From contig NZ_QYTV02000001.1 in assembly GCF_003605385.1 (NCBI RefSeq), forward strand, positions 518,249-582,248: a stretch of 64,000 nt of DNA. The letters run 5' to 3'. The position numbers were made by a program, and so were the translations under genes. Each line of letters opens with the position of its first letter. The first letter of the stretch is position 1. Shown piece by piece: positions 8,175 to 16,349 of this stretch. This DNA is from Siminovitchia acidinfaciens. GTDB lineage: Bacteria > Bacillota > Bacilli > Bacillales > Bacillaceae_C. Below the pieces are notes generated by a model that was not told where the DNA came from, did not search any database, and saw nothing but the letters and a program-made list of their open reading frames with translations.

Positions 8175-8747
8175 ATGGAAATCAGAAAAATCTATACAAT
8201 GGTTGAAGAAATATATAGTGATCAAGGACAAAAGGTTGATACTCCGTTAAGAAAGGTAGCAGTCGTGGCAGTTGTAAAAAATCCGTATGCAGGGATGTAT
8301 CAAGAGGATTTAAGCTATCTCATTGAGGAAAGTAAAGAAATCGGACGAAAAATCAGCGTGATGGCTGTTGAAGCAATGGGAGATTACCCTGTAGAAAGCT
8401 ATGGTAAAGGTGCTTTAGTAGGGCTTGCCGGCGAGCAGGAACATGGTGTAGCGATGTTGACTAATATTTTTGGTGAAGAGCTGCGTGATGCAGTAGGAGG
8501 CGGAGTTGCCTGGATTCCATCAATGAAAAAGAAAGGTGCCGCAGGGGCAATGATTGATGTGCCGCTTGCTCATAAAGACGCATTATATGTCCGTTCCCAT
8601 CTGGATGGTATGACTCTTACTTTAAGTGATGCTCCACTGGATGATGAAATTGCAATCATCTCTGTCATTGCAAATGGAGGCCGCCCTAACTCAAGACTTG
8701 GCGGGCTGTTAAAAGAAGATATCGAAGGAAAAGATGGCTTAAGATAA
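8175..8747 (+). CDS. PF06684 (DUF1185) 'amino acid synthesis' family protein
   Basis: About 190 residues of the family called amino acid synthesis protein (PF06684, formerly DUF1185), described structurally as a variant of the chorismate-mutase-like fold with no established reaction. Recognisable stretches are 'RKVAVVAVVKNPYAGMYQEDLS', 'ALVGLAGEQEHGVAMLT', 'SMKKKGAAGAMIDVPLAHKDALYVRSHLDGMT' and 'IISVIANGGRPNSRLGG'. ATG 8175 is chosen because AAAGGAG lies just upstream and overlaps any earlier start. It is the third gene of the sigma-54 operon. Its fixed place between an enamidase and a base permease suggests it handles the ring compound or a product; this is inference. Confidence 0.85.
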   Translation: MEIRKIYTMVEEIYSDQGQKVDTPLRKVAVVAVVKNPYAGMYQEDLSYLIEESKEIGRKISVMAVEAMGDYPVESYGKGALVGLAGEQEHGVAMLTNIFGEELRDAVGGGVAWIPSMKKKGAAGAMIDVPLAHKDALYVRSHLDGMTLTLSDAPLDDEIAIISVIANGGRPNSRLGGLLKEDIEGKDGLR

Positions 8748-8778
8748 TTGATCTGATTTTGTGACTGAGTGCTGGATA

Positions 8779-8819
8779 CAGGCTGCTTGAATATCTCTAA
8801 TCGAGAGATAAGTAGCCTG
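8779..8819 (+). other. Long intra-operon hairpin
   Basis: Two coaxial stems: CAGGCTGCTT (8779-8788) with AAGTAGCCTG (8810-8819), and inside it ATCTCT (8793-8798) with AGAGAT (8804-8809). There is no T run, so it is not a standard terminator. It sits between the PF06684 gene and the permease and could stabilise or process the mRNA. Confidence 0.65.
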
Positions 8820-8852
8820 CCAGTATCAAAAAAATAAATGGGGGTGTAGTTT

Positions 8853-10160
8853 ATGAAAGAGAAAGTTGAATCAATCCCACAGGATCCGGCTTTTGAATAT
8901 GCTTTTGAGAAAGTGCCTGAGGATAAAAGAAAGAATTTGCTGAGTTTAACAGTTGTTTTAGCTGGTTTTCCAATCGCATTATCCAACTTTATCATCGGCG
9001 GGATTGTAGCCTCTCAATTACCATTCGCCAAAGCTATGCTGGCATTGGTAGTAGGTAATCTTGTTTTGATGGCAGTTGTAATATTTATGGGAATGTTGGC
9101 TTCAAAAGAAGGACTTTCAAGTACATTTTTGTCCAGGAATGCTTTTGGAAAAATTGGCTCGTATATATTTTCCGTACTGCTATTTTTGTCAGCGCTCACA
9201 TGGATTTCCATGAATGGTGATATATTTTCTCGATTAGTCAGCTCTCTGTTTTCCTGGTGGCCGATACCAATTCCGCTGACAGCAGCAATCGTAGTGTTCT
9301 TATGGCTTTTATCAGCCATGAGGGGATATAAAGGGTTAGCATTAATGAGCAACATCGGAGTGCCTGCTGCTATATTGCTATCCATATTCGGAGTAGTATT
9401 TGTTGCATCTTCTGAAGGCGGCTTATCAAGTGTTGTCAACTACGTTCCTGAAAACTCAATGACATTTACAGCGGCTACTGCTGCGATTGTAGGCGGATGG
9501 ATTTATGGCGCAACAATTACAGCGGATGTGACCCGCTTTGCCAAAAGGAAAACTCACGTTGTCATTGCGGGGATTATTGCTTTCTCTATTGGGTGCTTAG
9601 GATTTCAGATCGCCGGAGCTGTTGTTGCTATCAGTACTGGTGAAACAGACTTTATTCAGGCAATGATCCAGTCTGGACTTGGGTTTATCGCATTTATCAC
9701 AGCGGTATTCTGTTTGTGGACGACTGAAGACAAAGAAATTTATACAGGAAGCTTGGCGCTTCAAAATATCATCAAAGAGACTAAGCTCCATGGGAAAGTG
9801 AAGCATAAGCATACAGCAACAATTGTAGCGACAGCTGCTGCCGTTTTTGCGGCAGGAGGTATCTTCGCATACATCATGCCGATCATTCAATTCTTATCCA
9901 TATTAATCCCGCCAATCCCAGGAATTATCATTGCCGAAGGGTTTTTTATAAAAAAATCCAAAAGTGAATCGTGGATTAATAAAAGCGCATTATTCGCTTG
10001 GATCATCGGGGGAATTTTAAGTTATATTTCATTGAAGACAAACTTCTTCATCTCACCGCTTGTAGGGCTGCTGTCCGCGGGAATGTTCTATATCTTGTTT
10101 GAAAAAATGAAAAATTATAAGGCTGGTTCTGAAATAAAAGTTCAAGATAAAGCAAGCTAG
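8853..10160 (+). CDS. NCS1-family (CodB-like) permease
   Basis: 435 residues with about twelve membrane segments, starting after the hydrophilic 'PEDKRKNLL' leader. The first helix region 'AGFPIALSNFIIGG', the TM6 region 'GGWIYGATITADVTRFAK' and 'PPIPGIIIAEGFFI' match the nucleobase:cation symporter-1 family (cytosine, purine, allantoin and hydantoin transporters). It is the last gene of the sigma-54 operon and presumably imports the ring compound the enzymes degrade. RBS GGGGGTG. A terminator follows 38 bases after the stop. Confidence 0.88.
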   Translation: MKEKVESIPQDPAFEYAFEKVPEDKRKNLLSLTVVLAGFPIALSNFIIGGIVASQLPFAKAMLALVVGNLVLMAVVIFMGMLASKEGLSSTFLSRNAFGKIGSYIFSVLLFLSALTWISMNGDIFSRLVSSLFSWWPIPIPLTAAIVVFLWLLSAMRGYKGLALMSNIGVPAAILLSIFGVVFVASSEGGLSSVVNYVPENSMTFTAATAAIVGGWIYGATITADVTRFAKRKTHVVIAGIIAFSIGCLGFQIAGAVVAISTGETDFIQAMIQSGLGFIAFITAVFCLWTTEDKEIYTGSLALQNIIKETKLHGKVKHKHTATIVATAAAVFAAGGIFAYIMPIIQFLSILIPPIPGIIIAEGFFIKKSKSESWINKSALFAWIIGGILSYISLKTNFFISPLVGLLSAGMFYILFEKMKNYKAGSEIKVQDKAS

Positions 10161-10198
10161 TAATTTATTCAAATTATTAATGGAATATTCCGATTTTT

Positions 10199-10234
10199 AA
10201 AAGACGATATGCGTAAAGCGTATCGTCTTTTTCA
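10199..10234 (+). terminator. Terminator of the enamidase-permease operon
   Basis: AAAGACGATATGC pairs with GCGTATCGTCTTT (one G-U), loop of about five, T-rich tail. Confidence 0.88.
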
Positions 10235-10318
10235 TTAAAAAATACATAAATGATTCATGCTGTGTCCGGGACGGGGCATGCTAAATTTGAAGTATACACT
10301 TGAAGGAGGAAATTCAAA

Positions 10319-11035
10319 ATGAAAAGGCTCACTACATATGTTCTTGCAGCAATCGTTGCCCTTGGGCTCATTGTCGGCATGGGAGCTGCCGTGTCCGCAG
10401 AAATGCATGACACGGAGTGGGGAGAACGGCAATTTAAAAACGACCCGGAAATGACGAAGAAGTATGCGGAAATGCTGGGGATTGATACGGAAGGCAAGGA
10501 TACGGAAACACTGAATAAGGAAATCCGCGAAGTTTATATCAAGAAGCATGCGGAAGGATTGGGCATTTCGACTAAAGGAAAAAGCACCGATCAGCTGGAG
10601 AAAGAGGTTGAAAAGGTTTGGGTGACAAGGATAGCACAGCAATATGGAATCAGTACCCAGGGCAAGGACATCAAGACCCTTAAGAAAGAAATCAAAGAGG
10701 TCAAGGTGAAAAAAGAAGCCGCTGACCTGGGTATTTCCAGTGAAGGCAAAACAGTGAAAGAGCTGACCTACGAGGTACGAAAAACGCAGATACTAAAGTA
10801 TGCAAAACAATTTGGGATTGAAACCGAGGGAAGGGATCTTCGCGAGGTGGCAATAGACGTAAGAAAAGCGATGATCCACAATGCCGCGAAGAAACTGGGC
10901 GTCGATACAGATGGAAAAACTGACCAGGAAATTTTCCATGAAATTATGATCAACCATGGGGAAAAAGCGAGGGAAATGAAATTGTTCCCATTTAAGGAAG
11001 AAATGATCATGCCGAAGGGTCACCCAGGCATGTAA
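10319..11035 (+). CDS. Secreted six-repeat protein of unknown function
   Basis: 238 residues with a clear signal peptide ('MKRLTTYVLAAIVALGLIVG', cleavage near AVSA-EM). From about residue 50 there are six tandem ~29-residue units with the core A-x-x-[LYF]-G-[IV]-x-[TS]-x-G-K/R-[DST]: AEMLGIDTEGK, AEGLGISTKGK, AQQYGISTQGK, AADLGISSEGK, AKQFGIETEGR, AKKLGVDTDGK. Each is followed by a charged helix-like stretch. No enzyme motif is present and I do not recognise the family. It is highly charged and lysine/glutamate-rich, so probably an extracellular soluble or wall-associated protein. Monocistronic with its own terminator; RBS AAGGAGG. Confidence 0.8.
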   Translation: MKRLTTYVLAAIVALGLIVGMGAAVSAEMHDTEWGERQFKNDPEMTKKYAEMLGIDTEGKDTETLNKEIREVYIKKHAEGLGISTKGKSTDQLEKEVEKVWVTRIAQQYGISTQGKDIKTLKKEIKEVKVKKEAADLGISSEGKTVKELTYEVRKTQILKYAKQFGIETEGRDLREVAIDVRKAMIHNAAKKLGVDTDGKTDQEIFHEIMINHGEKAREMKLFPFKEEMIMPKGHPGM

Positions 11036-11103
11036 AAGCTGCTTGCAAGTGGGGCCTCGAACAGGCCGGTGACCGTTCGTGATACCCGGCATAATACGAC
11101 TAT

Positions 11104-11136
11104 AAAGGCGGTCCGTCAAACGGATCGCCTTTAAAA
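11104..11136 (+). terminator. Terminator of the repeat-protein gene
   Basis: AAAGGCGGTCCG pairs with CGGATCGCCTTT around a CAAA-type loop. The tail is T/A mixed. Confidence 0.75.
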
Positions 11137-11210
11137 TTTGATAGTAATTATGTTCAATTTCCAGTAAACTGAATAGGTAATATAGTTTATATAGATGGAA
11201 GGAAATTACA

Positions 11211-12482
11211 TTGAAAGAATCATATATTATTCGTTTGCCGGAAAATAACCGCGAAATTATGCCTAACTACTATGATTACGGTGTGGCTCTGGATAAGGTC
11301 CACGGATTTATTTTAAAACAGACCGGACTCATTCTGAAAATGTATCTGGATAATGAAAATGTAGAAGAAATGTGGAATGTGCTGGAAGAGGATTTGGCTT
11401 CCGGTAAAGCAGAGCTTCTATCATATATTTACGACCATGTGGAAACTGGATGTATCAACTACGAACAAAGCGTTGATCATCATGGTTTTGTTATTAAGCC
11501 ATCCATTAACAATGCCGTTTATTTTTACCCGGATTTTGAAATTGCTTTGGTGAAGCTGCCGATTTTTCAAAGCTTTACAGATTATCAGCACGAATTTATT
11601 TATGCCAAAGATGATGAGAGCCTGCTCGCATTTTTGCAGTACGTTTACGACCGCCAAAAGGAAATCATGAGAGATTGCGTCAGCGTCTTCACTGATACTG
11701 AGGATGGCGTGGAACGGGAAAAAGAGAAGGTGACTTCGCTTGTTAGCAGGGAAGATGTGCTGTTGGAAGAAGGATTGAAGTCGGAAATTTACCGTTCTAT
11801 TGATGAGTTTTTCAACGAAAGCGGAGAATTTTTCAAAACATATAATATCCCGTACAAGCGTGGGATTCTGCTTTATGGCCAGCCCGGAAATGGAAAAACT
11901 ACGCTTGTAAAATCCATTGCAGGCAGTATTGATGCTCCAGTCGCTTATTGGCAGATCACAGAATATACGACGAGCTATTCAATAAAAGAGGTCTTTTCGA
12001 TTGTAGCGAAGATGGCACCGATGGTTTTGGTGATCGAGGACATCGACTCCATGCCCGAATCTTCGAGATCCGTGTTTTTGAATACATTGGATGGGGCGAC
12101 ATCGAAGGAAGGCATCTTCTTAATCGGTACGACCAACTATCCGGAAAAAATTGATCCCGCATTGATCAACCGTGCCGGCAGATTTGACCGTGCGTACGAA
12201 ATTAAGCGTCCTGATGTCGATCTTCGTCTTCAATATCTGCTTAAAATAAAAGAGATGGAGCGCTTCATGTCCAAAGCGGATATTCTCTACATTGCCGAAC
12301 AGACGGAGAAATTCTCTATTGCTCAGTTAAATGAACTGTACACATCCGCTGCTCTCCAATGGCATTACGATCAGGCTGTTGATATCGCCGGTATCATCGG
12401 CAATTTAGAAGCAGCCAATGAAAAAGTCCGTACCCATGAGTGGGACGAAGAGGATTTATCGAAGGTCGGGTTTGGGATATAG
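11211..12482 (+). CDS. BCS1-like AAA+ ATPase
   Basis: 423 residues. The N-terminal half (1-190) is unrecognised. The AAA+ module then shows Walker A 'GQPGNGKTTLVKS', Walker B 'MVLVIEDIDSM', sensor-1 'IGTTNYPEKIDPALINRAGRFDR' (second region of homology with its arginine finger) and a small lid domain. Soluble BCS1/spastin-like ATPases of this shape occur singly in Bacillus and are thought to remodel proteins; the client is not known. TTG start with AAGGAAA 8-10 bases upstream. No operon partner. Confidence 0.82.
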   Translation: MKESYIIRLPENNREIMPNYYDYGVALDKVHGFILKQTGLILKMYLDNENVEEMWNVLEEDLASGKAELLSYIYDHVETGCINYEQSVDHHGFVIKPSINNAVYFYPDFEIALVKLPIFQSFTDYQHEFIYAKDDESLLAFLQYVYDRQKEIMRDCVSVFTDTEDGVEREKEKVTSLVSREDVLLEEGLKSEIYRSIDEFFNESGEFFKTYNIPYKRGILLYGQPGNGKTTLVKSIAGSIDAPVAYWQITEYTTSYSIKEVFSIVAKMAPMVLVIEDIDSMPESSRSVFLNTLDGATSKEGIFLIGTTNYPEKIDPALINRAGRFDRAYEIKRPDVDLRLQYLLKIKEMERFMSKADILYIAEQTEKFSIAQLNELYTSAALQWHYDQAVDIAGIIGNLEAANEKVRTHEWDEEDLSKVGFGI

Positions 12483-12741
12483 ACTTATAGTAATTCGAAA
12501 TGAGTAAGTGCCGGACTAAAAAATAACATTGACGGAACCGCTTATTTTTTGTCGACATTATACGGGGTGCTGTACGACTAGGAAAAAATATCCCGCTGCC
12601 TCTGTATTATCATTGACAGTAAGACTTTGCCGAATGCCATTATACGAACACCCAAAGAATAAATTACCCAAGGGATGAAAAATGGTAGGATATTGGACTT
12701 GTTTTTAAGAGGCTGTTGTAGGACATGATTAATATTTTTTT

Positions 12742-12779
12742 AAGCCTTTGAGCAGGTTAAAGTGCTCAAGGGCTTTTCT
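12742..12779 (+). terminator. Orphan plus-strand terminator
   Basis: AAGCCTTTGAGCA pairs with TGCTCAAGGGCTT (one G-U), then TTTTCTC. It lies 260 bases past the AAA+ gene, so it ends a long 3' tail or a small transcript. Confidence 0.7.
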
Positions 12780-12892
12780 CGTTCTATAACGCATCACTTA
12801 GGACTAAGGTCTCTGGAGTACTGTAAGGTGACAGGAATTGCTGAAGTGCTAAAGTCAGAGTTTCGATCAATTGGAAGGGTATTTGTATGACC

Positions 12893-12959
12893 AAAAAAAA
12901 AGAGGCCTCCTGCCCTTTACCACTGCTATGCTTATTAATTTGGTGGCATGATATGAGGC
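12893..12959 (-). terminator. Candidate minus-strand terminator of an unannotated transcript
   Basis: Read on the minus strand, GCCTC-N6-TGCC-ACCA pairs in nested fashion with TGGT-N4-GGCA-GGAGGC and is followed by CTC and a run of nine T. No annotated minus-strand gene ends here. Confidence 0.4.
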
Positions 12960-13190
12960 GGCGTGAAGATTAGTAGATACCATACTAATCGGTGGGTGAT
13001 AAGTACCCGTCTCAATTAAAAAGAGGCATATGGCTAAATTATGTTATTGCACTAATTTTAATTAAGGATGTCATACTTTTTACCTAAATAGGTCTTGTCT
13101 GTCTATGTCGAATTTAGTATATTACCATTAGGTAAATGTCAAAATAGAGCAATTTATCCTTAAATTTCATACGAGGGAGAAGGAGCAATC

Positions 13191-16016
13191 TTGTTGGAAT
13201 TACCAAGATTTTTTAAAAAGAAAGGCAACTATCAACCAGTTGACCCTTCAAATAATTTTTTATTTGATGCTTATCCAAATCCTGTATACATATTGGATAA
13301 GGATTTACGGATAACAGCTATTAATAAGGCGTTCAAAAAACAATTGGCTTTCCAGCCGAAAGAATTAAATGATATCCTCAATACTCTCCGCCCGTTACGG
13401 CAAATGTATAAAGTAAAACAACACTATGTTGACGCATTAAAAGGAAAGCCCCTCATTTTTGAAACTAAGAATATTTTAAAGATCAACCAGCTTGTAGATT
13501 TTAAAAACCATCTTATTCCTTTCGGTAATAAAAATGTAACCGGGTTAATGGGAATAATGAAAGACATAACAGCGGTGAAACAGCAAAATGACGAGCTGAT
13601 GAAACTGCAAAAGAATATTGAGGCAAGTGAAAAGTTAATGGATATGGGTATTTGGGACTATGACATAATAGAAGACAGGATTACCTGGTCTGATAAAATG
13701 TATGAAATCTTTGGGGTAAACCGAAAGGTGGTCCCCACTTCTACCAATATGTTGCAATATATCCACCCAGAGGATTTAGACTTTTTTAAAAAGTCATTTC
13801 AACGCTCGATTGAGGAAGGCATCCCTTGGAAGATGCAATATCGGATTATACGGTCTGACGGGGAAGAAGAGTTGGTGCACCAGTATGCCGACATCGTGTT
13901 GGATGACAATAAAAAGCCGGTAAGGTTAATTGGTTCTGCCTATGTAATCCCTCAACAGGAAGAGCAAGAAGATAGATTTGAGGAAGATCAGCTGTATCAA
14001 CATTTGGAAGCTTGTGCATGGGCTGTAGATTATCGAACCAACCAGTATATCTACTGTTCCCAAGGAATCGAATCGTTGACAGGTTATACGGTAAAGGAGT
14101 TTTTAAACAAGGAAGTTACGTGGAACGAATTAATTGTCGAGGACGATTTTCCTGCCTATCATGCGTTGCGTTATGACATAAAAGAGCCGGGTTTTGTTTT
14201 GGAATACCGGATCAGGGATAAAGCGGGAACAATAAAGTGGGTTCAAGATAAAACGATTGCACTTCCTGACTCATCAGGGAAGCTTACCCGGCTGGATGGA
14301 ATAATCATAGATATAACTGAGCAGAAAAAGGTTTATGAGAAGATGAGGTATATAGTCAATCACGATTTTTTGACTAAGCTGCCGAACAGGAGAAAGTTCG
14401 ATGCGGAATTGGAACGCTGCTTGAAAAGGACGGATTCCGAGTTCGCATTGATGACGATTGACATTGACGGCTTTAAACGAATTAACGGTGCGTTAGATTA
14501 TGATATAGGTGACCAGTTATTGGTTGAAGTCGCTTCAAGGATAACGAAATTCGTCACTACCTATGATATTGCCGCGCGAATGGGAGGGGATGAGTTTTCA
14601 ATTCTTTTTACAAGAATTGTAGGGGTTCATGAAATTAAAGATATTGCCGAACGCTTAATACATCACTTAAACAGACCATACTATGTAGGCGAACATGAAG
14701 TTCACATCACAGCAAGTATTGGTATTGCGCATTATCCGGATGATGGCTTTGATGCCGATACCCTATTGAAAAGATCGCAAATGGCATTGCATCATTCGAA
14801 ATCCAGAGGCAAGTCCACTTATTTGATATATACCCCATCGATGGATATAGAATCCTTTAAGGCCTTTGAATTGGAGAGAGATTTGCGAAAAGCCATTAAG
14901 CAAAATGAATTAAGCTTATATTTTCAACCGATCGTTCAATTGGAGACAAATCAAATGGTTAGAGCTGAAGCGTTGCTTAGATGGAACCACCCGGACTGGA
15001 AGCTTGTGTCTCCGAATGAGTTTATTCCAATTGCAGAAGAAAATGGATTTATCCATAATTTAACAGACTGGACCTTGTGGTCTGTTTGTACCACGCTTTC
15101 GAGATGGAAAGAACAGGCACTGCCGCTCATCCCAATTTCGATCAATGTATCTCCGAAGAGATTTCTCATGGGAGACTGGGCGGATGCTTTTATTAGAATC
15201 ATGGAAGAAACAAAGGTGGATCCGGCCCTGATTGAACTTGAAATAACGGAAAGCGTCCTTATCCAAAACGAAGAAGGGTTTCAACGGAATATAGAAAAGT
15301 TGAAAACGTTAGGGGTCAAGCTGTCTTTGGATGACTTTGGAACAGGATACTCCTCTCTCCTTTATTTAAAGAAATACAATGTAGATAATGTAAAAATTGA
15401 TCGGAGTTTTATTAACGAGCAAATGTCCAAAAAGGATTGCACGATTACAAAGGCAATTATTCGTTTGACACACGAACTCGGGATGGAAGTTATTGCTGAA
15501 GGTGTAGAGACGAAGGAACAGCTCCAACTGCTAAAAAAAAGCGGATGCGATCAGGTCCAAGGCTACTTGTTCAGTAAACCTCTTCTTAAAGAGCATTTCG
15601 AGAAACTGTTGGTCCAACCGGTGTTAACAATAAAAGAAAAACCTAAAAACGAAATGAAGGAAGAGCGAAGGCAATCAAGCAGGAGCAGTCTTTCTTATCC
15701 TATTTCCGCTCAAATGACCATTTCTAAAATAAACGAGAAAATCATTCGTGTTGGGAAAACGGAAGTGTTCATTCAAAACTTCAGCTGGGGAGGTCTCTGT
15801 ATTTTGACCGATCTTAAACTCCCTGTTTCAAAGGATTTTCTGTTGAAGTTGGAGGTCGAGTCTTCCGGAAAGACTTTTACTCTCTATGGAAGTATTGTCT
15901 GGAAAGAAGAGAGGAAGAAAGGGTATTTTAAATATGGTATGAGGTTTGCAGAAGAAACAGCAGCTATGCCCTATATATCGGAATTGGTCAACTCCCTGGA
16001 ATCATTGAAAAAATAA
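13191..16016 (+). CDS. PAS-GGDEF-EAL-PilZ cyclic-di-GMP protein
   Basis: 941 residues. Three PAS-like segments (about 25-125, 145-270 and 275-385, each ending in a 'DITxxKQ'-type motif) precede GGDEF (about 390-545) and EAL (about 560-805) domains and a C-terminal PilZ domain (about 823-930). GGDEF is intact (MGGDEF near 464), with no RxxD inhibitory site before it. EAL motifs are intact (AEALLRWNHP, INVSPKRF, ELEITES, DDFGTGYSSL, KIDRSF, EGVET). PilZ keeps RxxxR (RRQSSR) and NxSxxG (NFSWGG). It can therefore plausibly make, cleave and bind c-di-GMP. No membrane segment. TTG start with GGGAGAAGGAG five bases upstream. Confidence 0.92.
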   Translation: MLELPRFFKKKGNYQPVDPSNNFLFDAYPNPVYILDKDLRITAINKAFKKQLAFQPKELNDILNTLRPLRQMYKVKQHYVDALKGKPLIFETKNILKINQLVDFKNHLIPFGNKNVTGLMGIMKDITAVKQQNDELMKLQKNIEASEKLMDMGIWDYDIIEDRITWSDKMYEIFGVNRKVVPTSTNMLQYIHPEDLDFFKKSFQRSIEEGIPWKMQYRIIRSDGEEELVHQYADIVLDDNKKPVRLIGSAYVIPQQEEQEDRFEEDQLYQHLEACAWAVDYRTNQYIYCSQGIESLTGYTVKEFLNKEVTWNELIVEDDFPAYHALRYDIKEPGFVLEYRIRDKAGTIKWVQDKTIALPDSSGKLTRLDGIIIDITEQKKVYEKMRYIVNHDFLTKLPNRRKFDAELERCLKRTDSEFALMTIDIDGFKRINGALDYDIGDQLLVEVASRITKFVTTYDIAARMGGDEFSILFTRIVGVHEIKDIAERLIHHLNRPYYVGEHEVHITASIGIAHYPDDGFDADTLLKRSQMALHHSKSRGKSTYLIYTPSMDIESFKAFELERDLRKAIKQNELSLYFQPIVQLETNQMVRAEALLRWNHPDWKLVSPNEFIPIAEENGFIHNLTDWTLWSVCTTLSRWKEQALPLIPISINVSPKRFLMGDWADAFIRIMEETKVDPALIELEITESVLIQNEEGFQRNIEKLKTLGVKLSLDDFGTGYSSLLYLKKYNVDNVKIDRSFINEQMSKKDCTITKAIIRLTHELGMEVIAEGVETKEQLQLLKKSGCDQVQGYLFSKPLLKEHFEKLLVQPVLTIKEKPKNEMKEERRQSSRSSLSYPISAQMTISKINEKIIRVGKTEVFIQNFSWGGLCILTDLKLPVSKDFLLKLEVESSGKTFTLYGSIVWKEERKKGYFKYGMRFAEETAAMPYISELVNSLESLKK

Positions 16017-16100
16017 AAACATCCCTTCTAAAAATATCCTCTACAACAATAAACGAGATAAAATTAAACAAATGCCGATTTAACCACTGGAACATATAGA

Positions 16101-16137
16101 AAGCCAAAATCGTTGGTTTTTCAAGCGTTTTTGGCTT
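16101..16137 (+). terminator. Possible terminator after the GGDEF-EAL-PilZ gene
   Basis: AAGCCAAAA pairs with TTTTGGCTT across an 18-base loop, followed by GATTTGTT. The T run is poor. The rest of the 333-bp gap (16017-16349) shows nothing recognisable. Confidence 0.45.
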
Positions 16138-16349
16138 GATTTGTTATTCACATCAGCTTAACTTCTGTTGTTATAAGCTTCAATTATTATTTTATATGTA
16201 TTTCATAGCTATATAGACTGCTTGTACTGCTTTTGAAACATCAGCATTCTCATAGCTCCCTTTTTTAAAAAACTTGTTAAAGCAGTTTTATTCTCAAGTG
16301 ACATAATATTTAAACAAAGTGAAAGAGTAGCTAATTCAACACCGGCGGT

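Larger units (their letters stand above)
12483..13190. other. 708-bp gap without a convincing gene
   Basis: The gap contains a strong plus-strand terminator hairpin at 12742-12779, far from any annotated stop. It also contains a minus-strand hairpin with a U run at 12893-12959 and a perfect 8-bp stem GATTAGTA/TACTAATC (12968-12990). No supported reading frame was seen. The structures suggest small transcripts or relics. Confidence 0.5.

Noticed and set aside
8772-8790. Sigma-54-like element TGGATACAGGCTGC before the permease gene
   Set aside because: GG-to-GC spacing is nine rather than ten and the flanking consensus is poor; the bases belong to the hairpin at 8779-8819.
12893-13010. c-di-GMP riboswitch in front of the GGDEF-EAL-PilZ gene
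   Set aside because: The conserved GEMM-I core sequence elements could not be found, and the strongest hairpin has its U run on the opposite strand.
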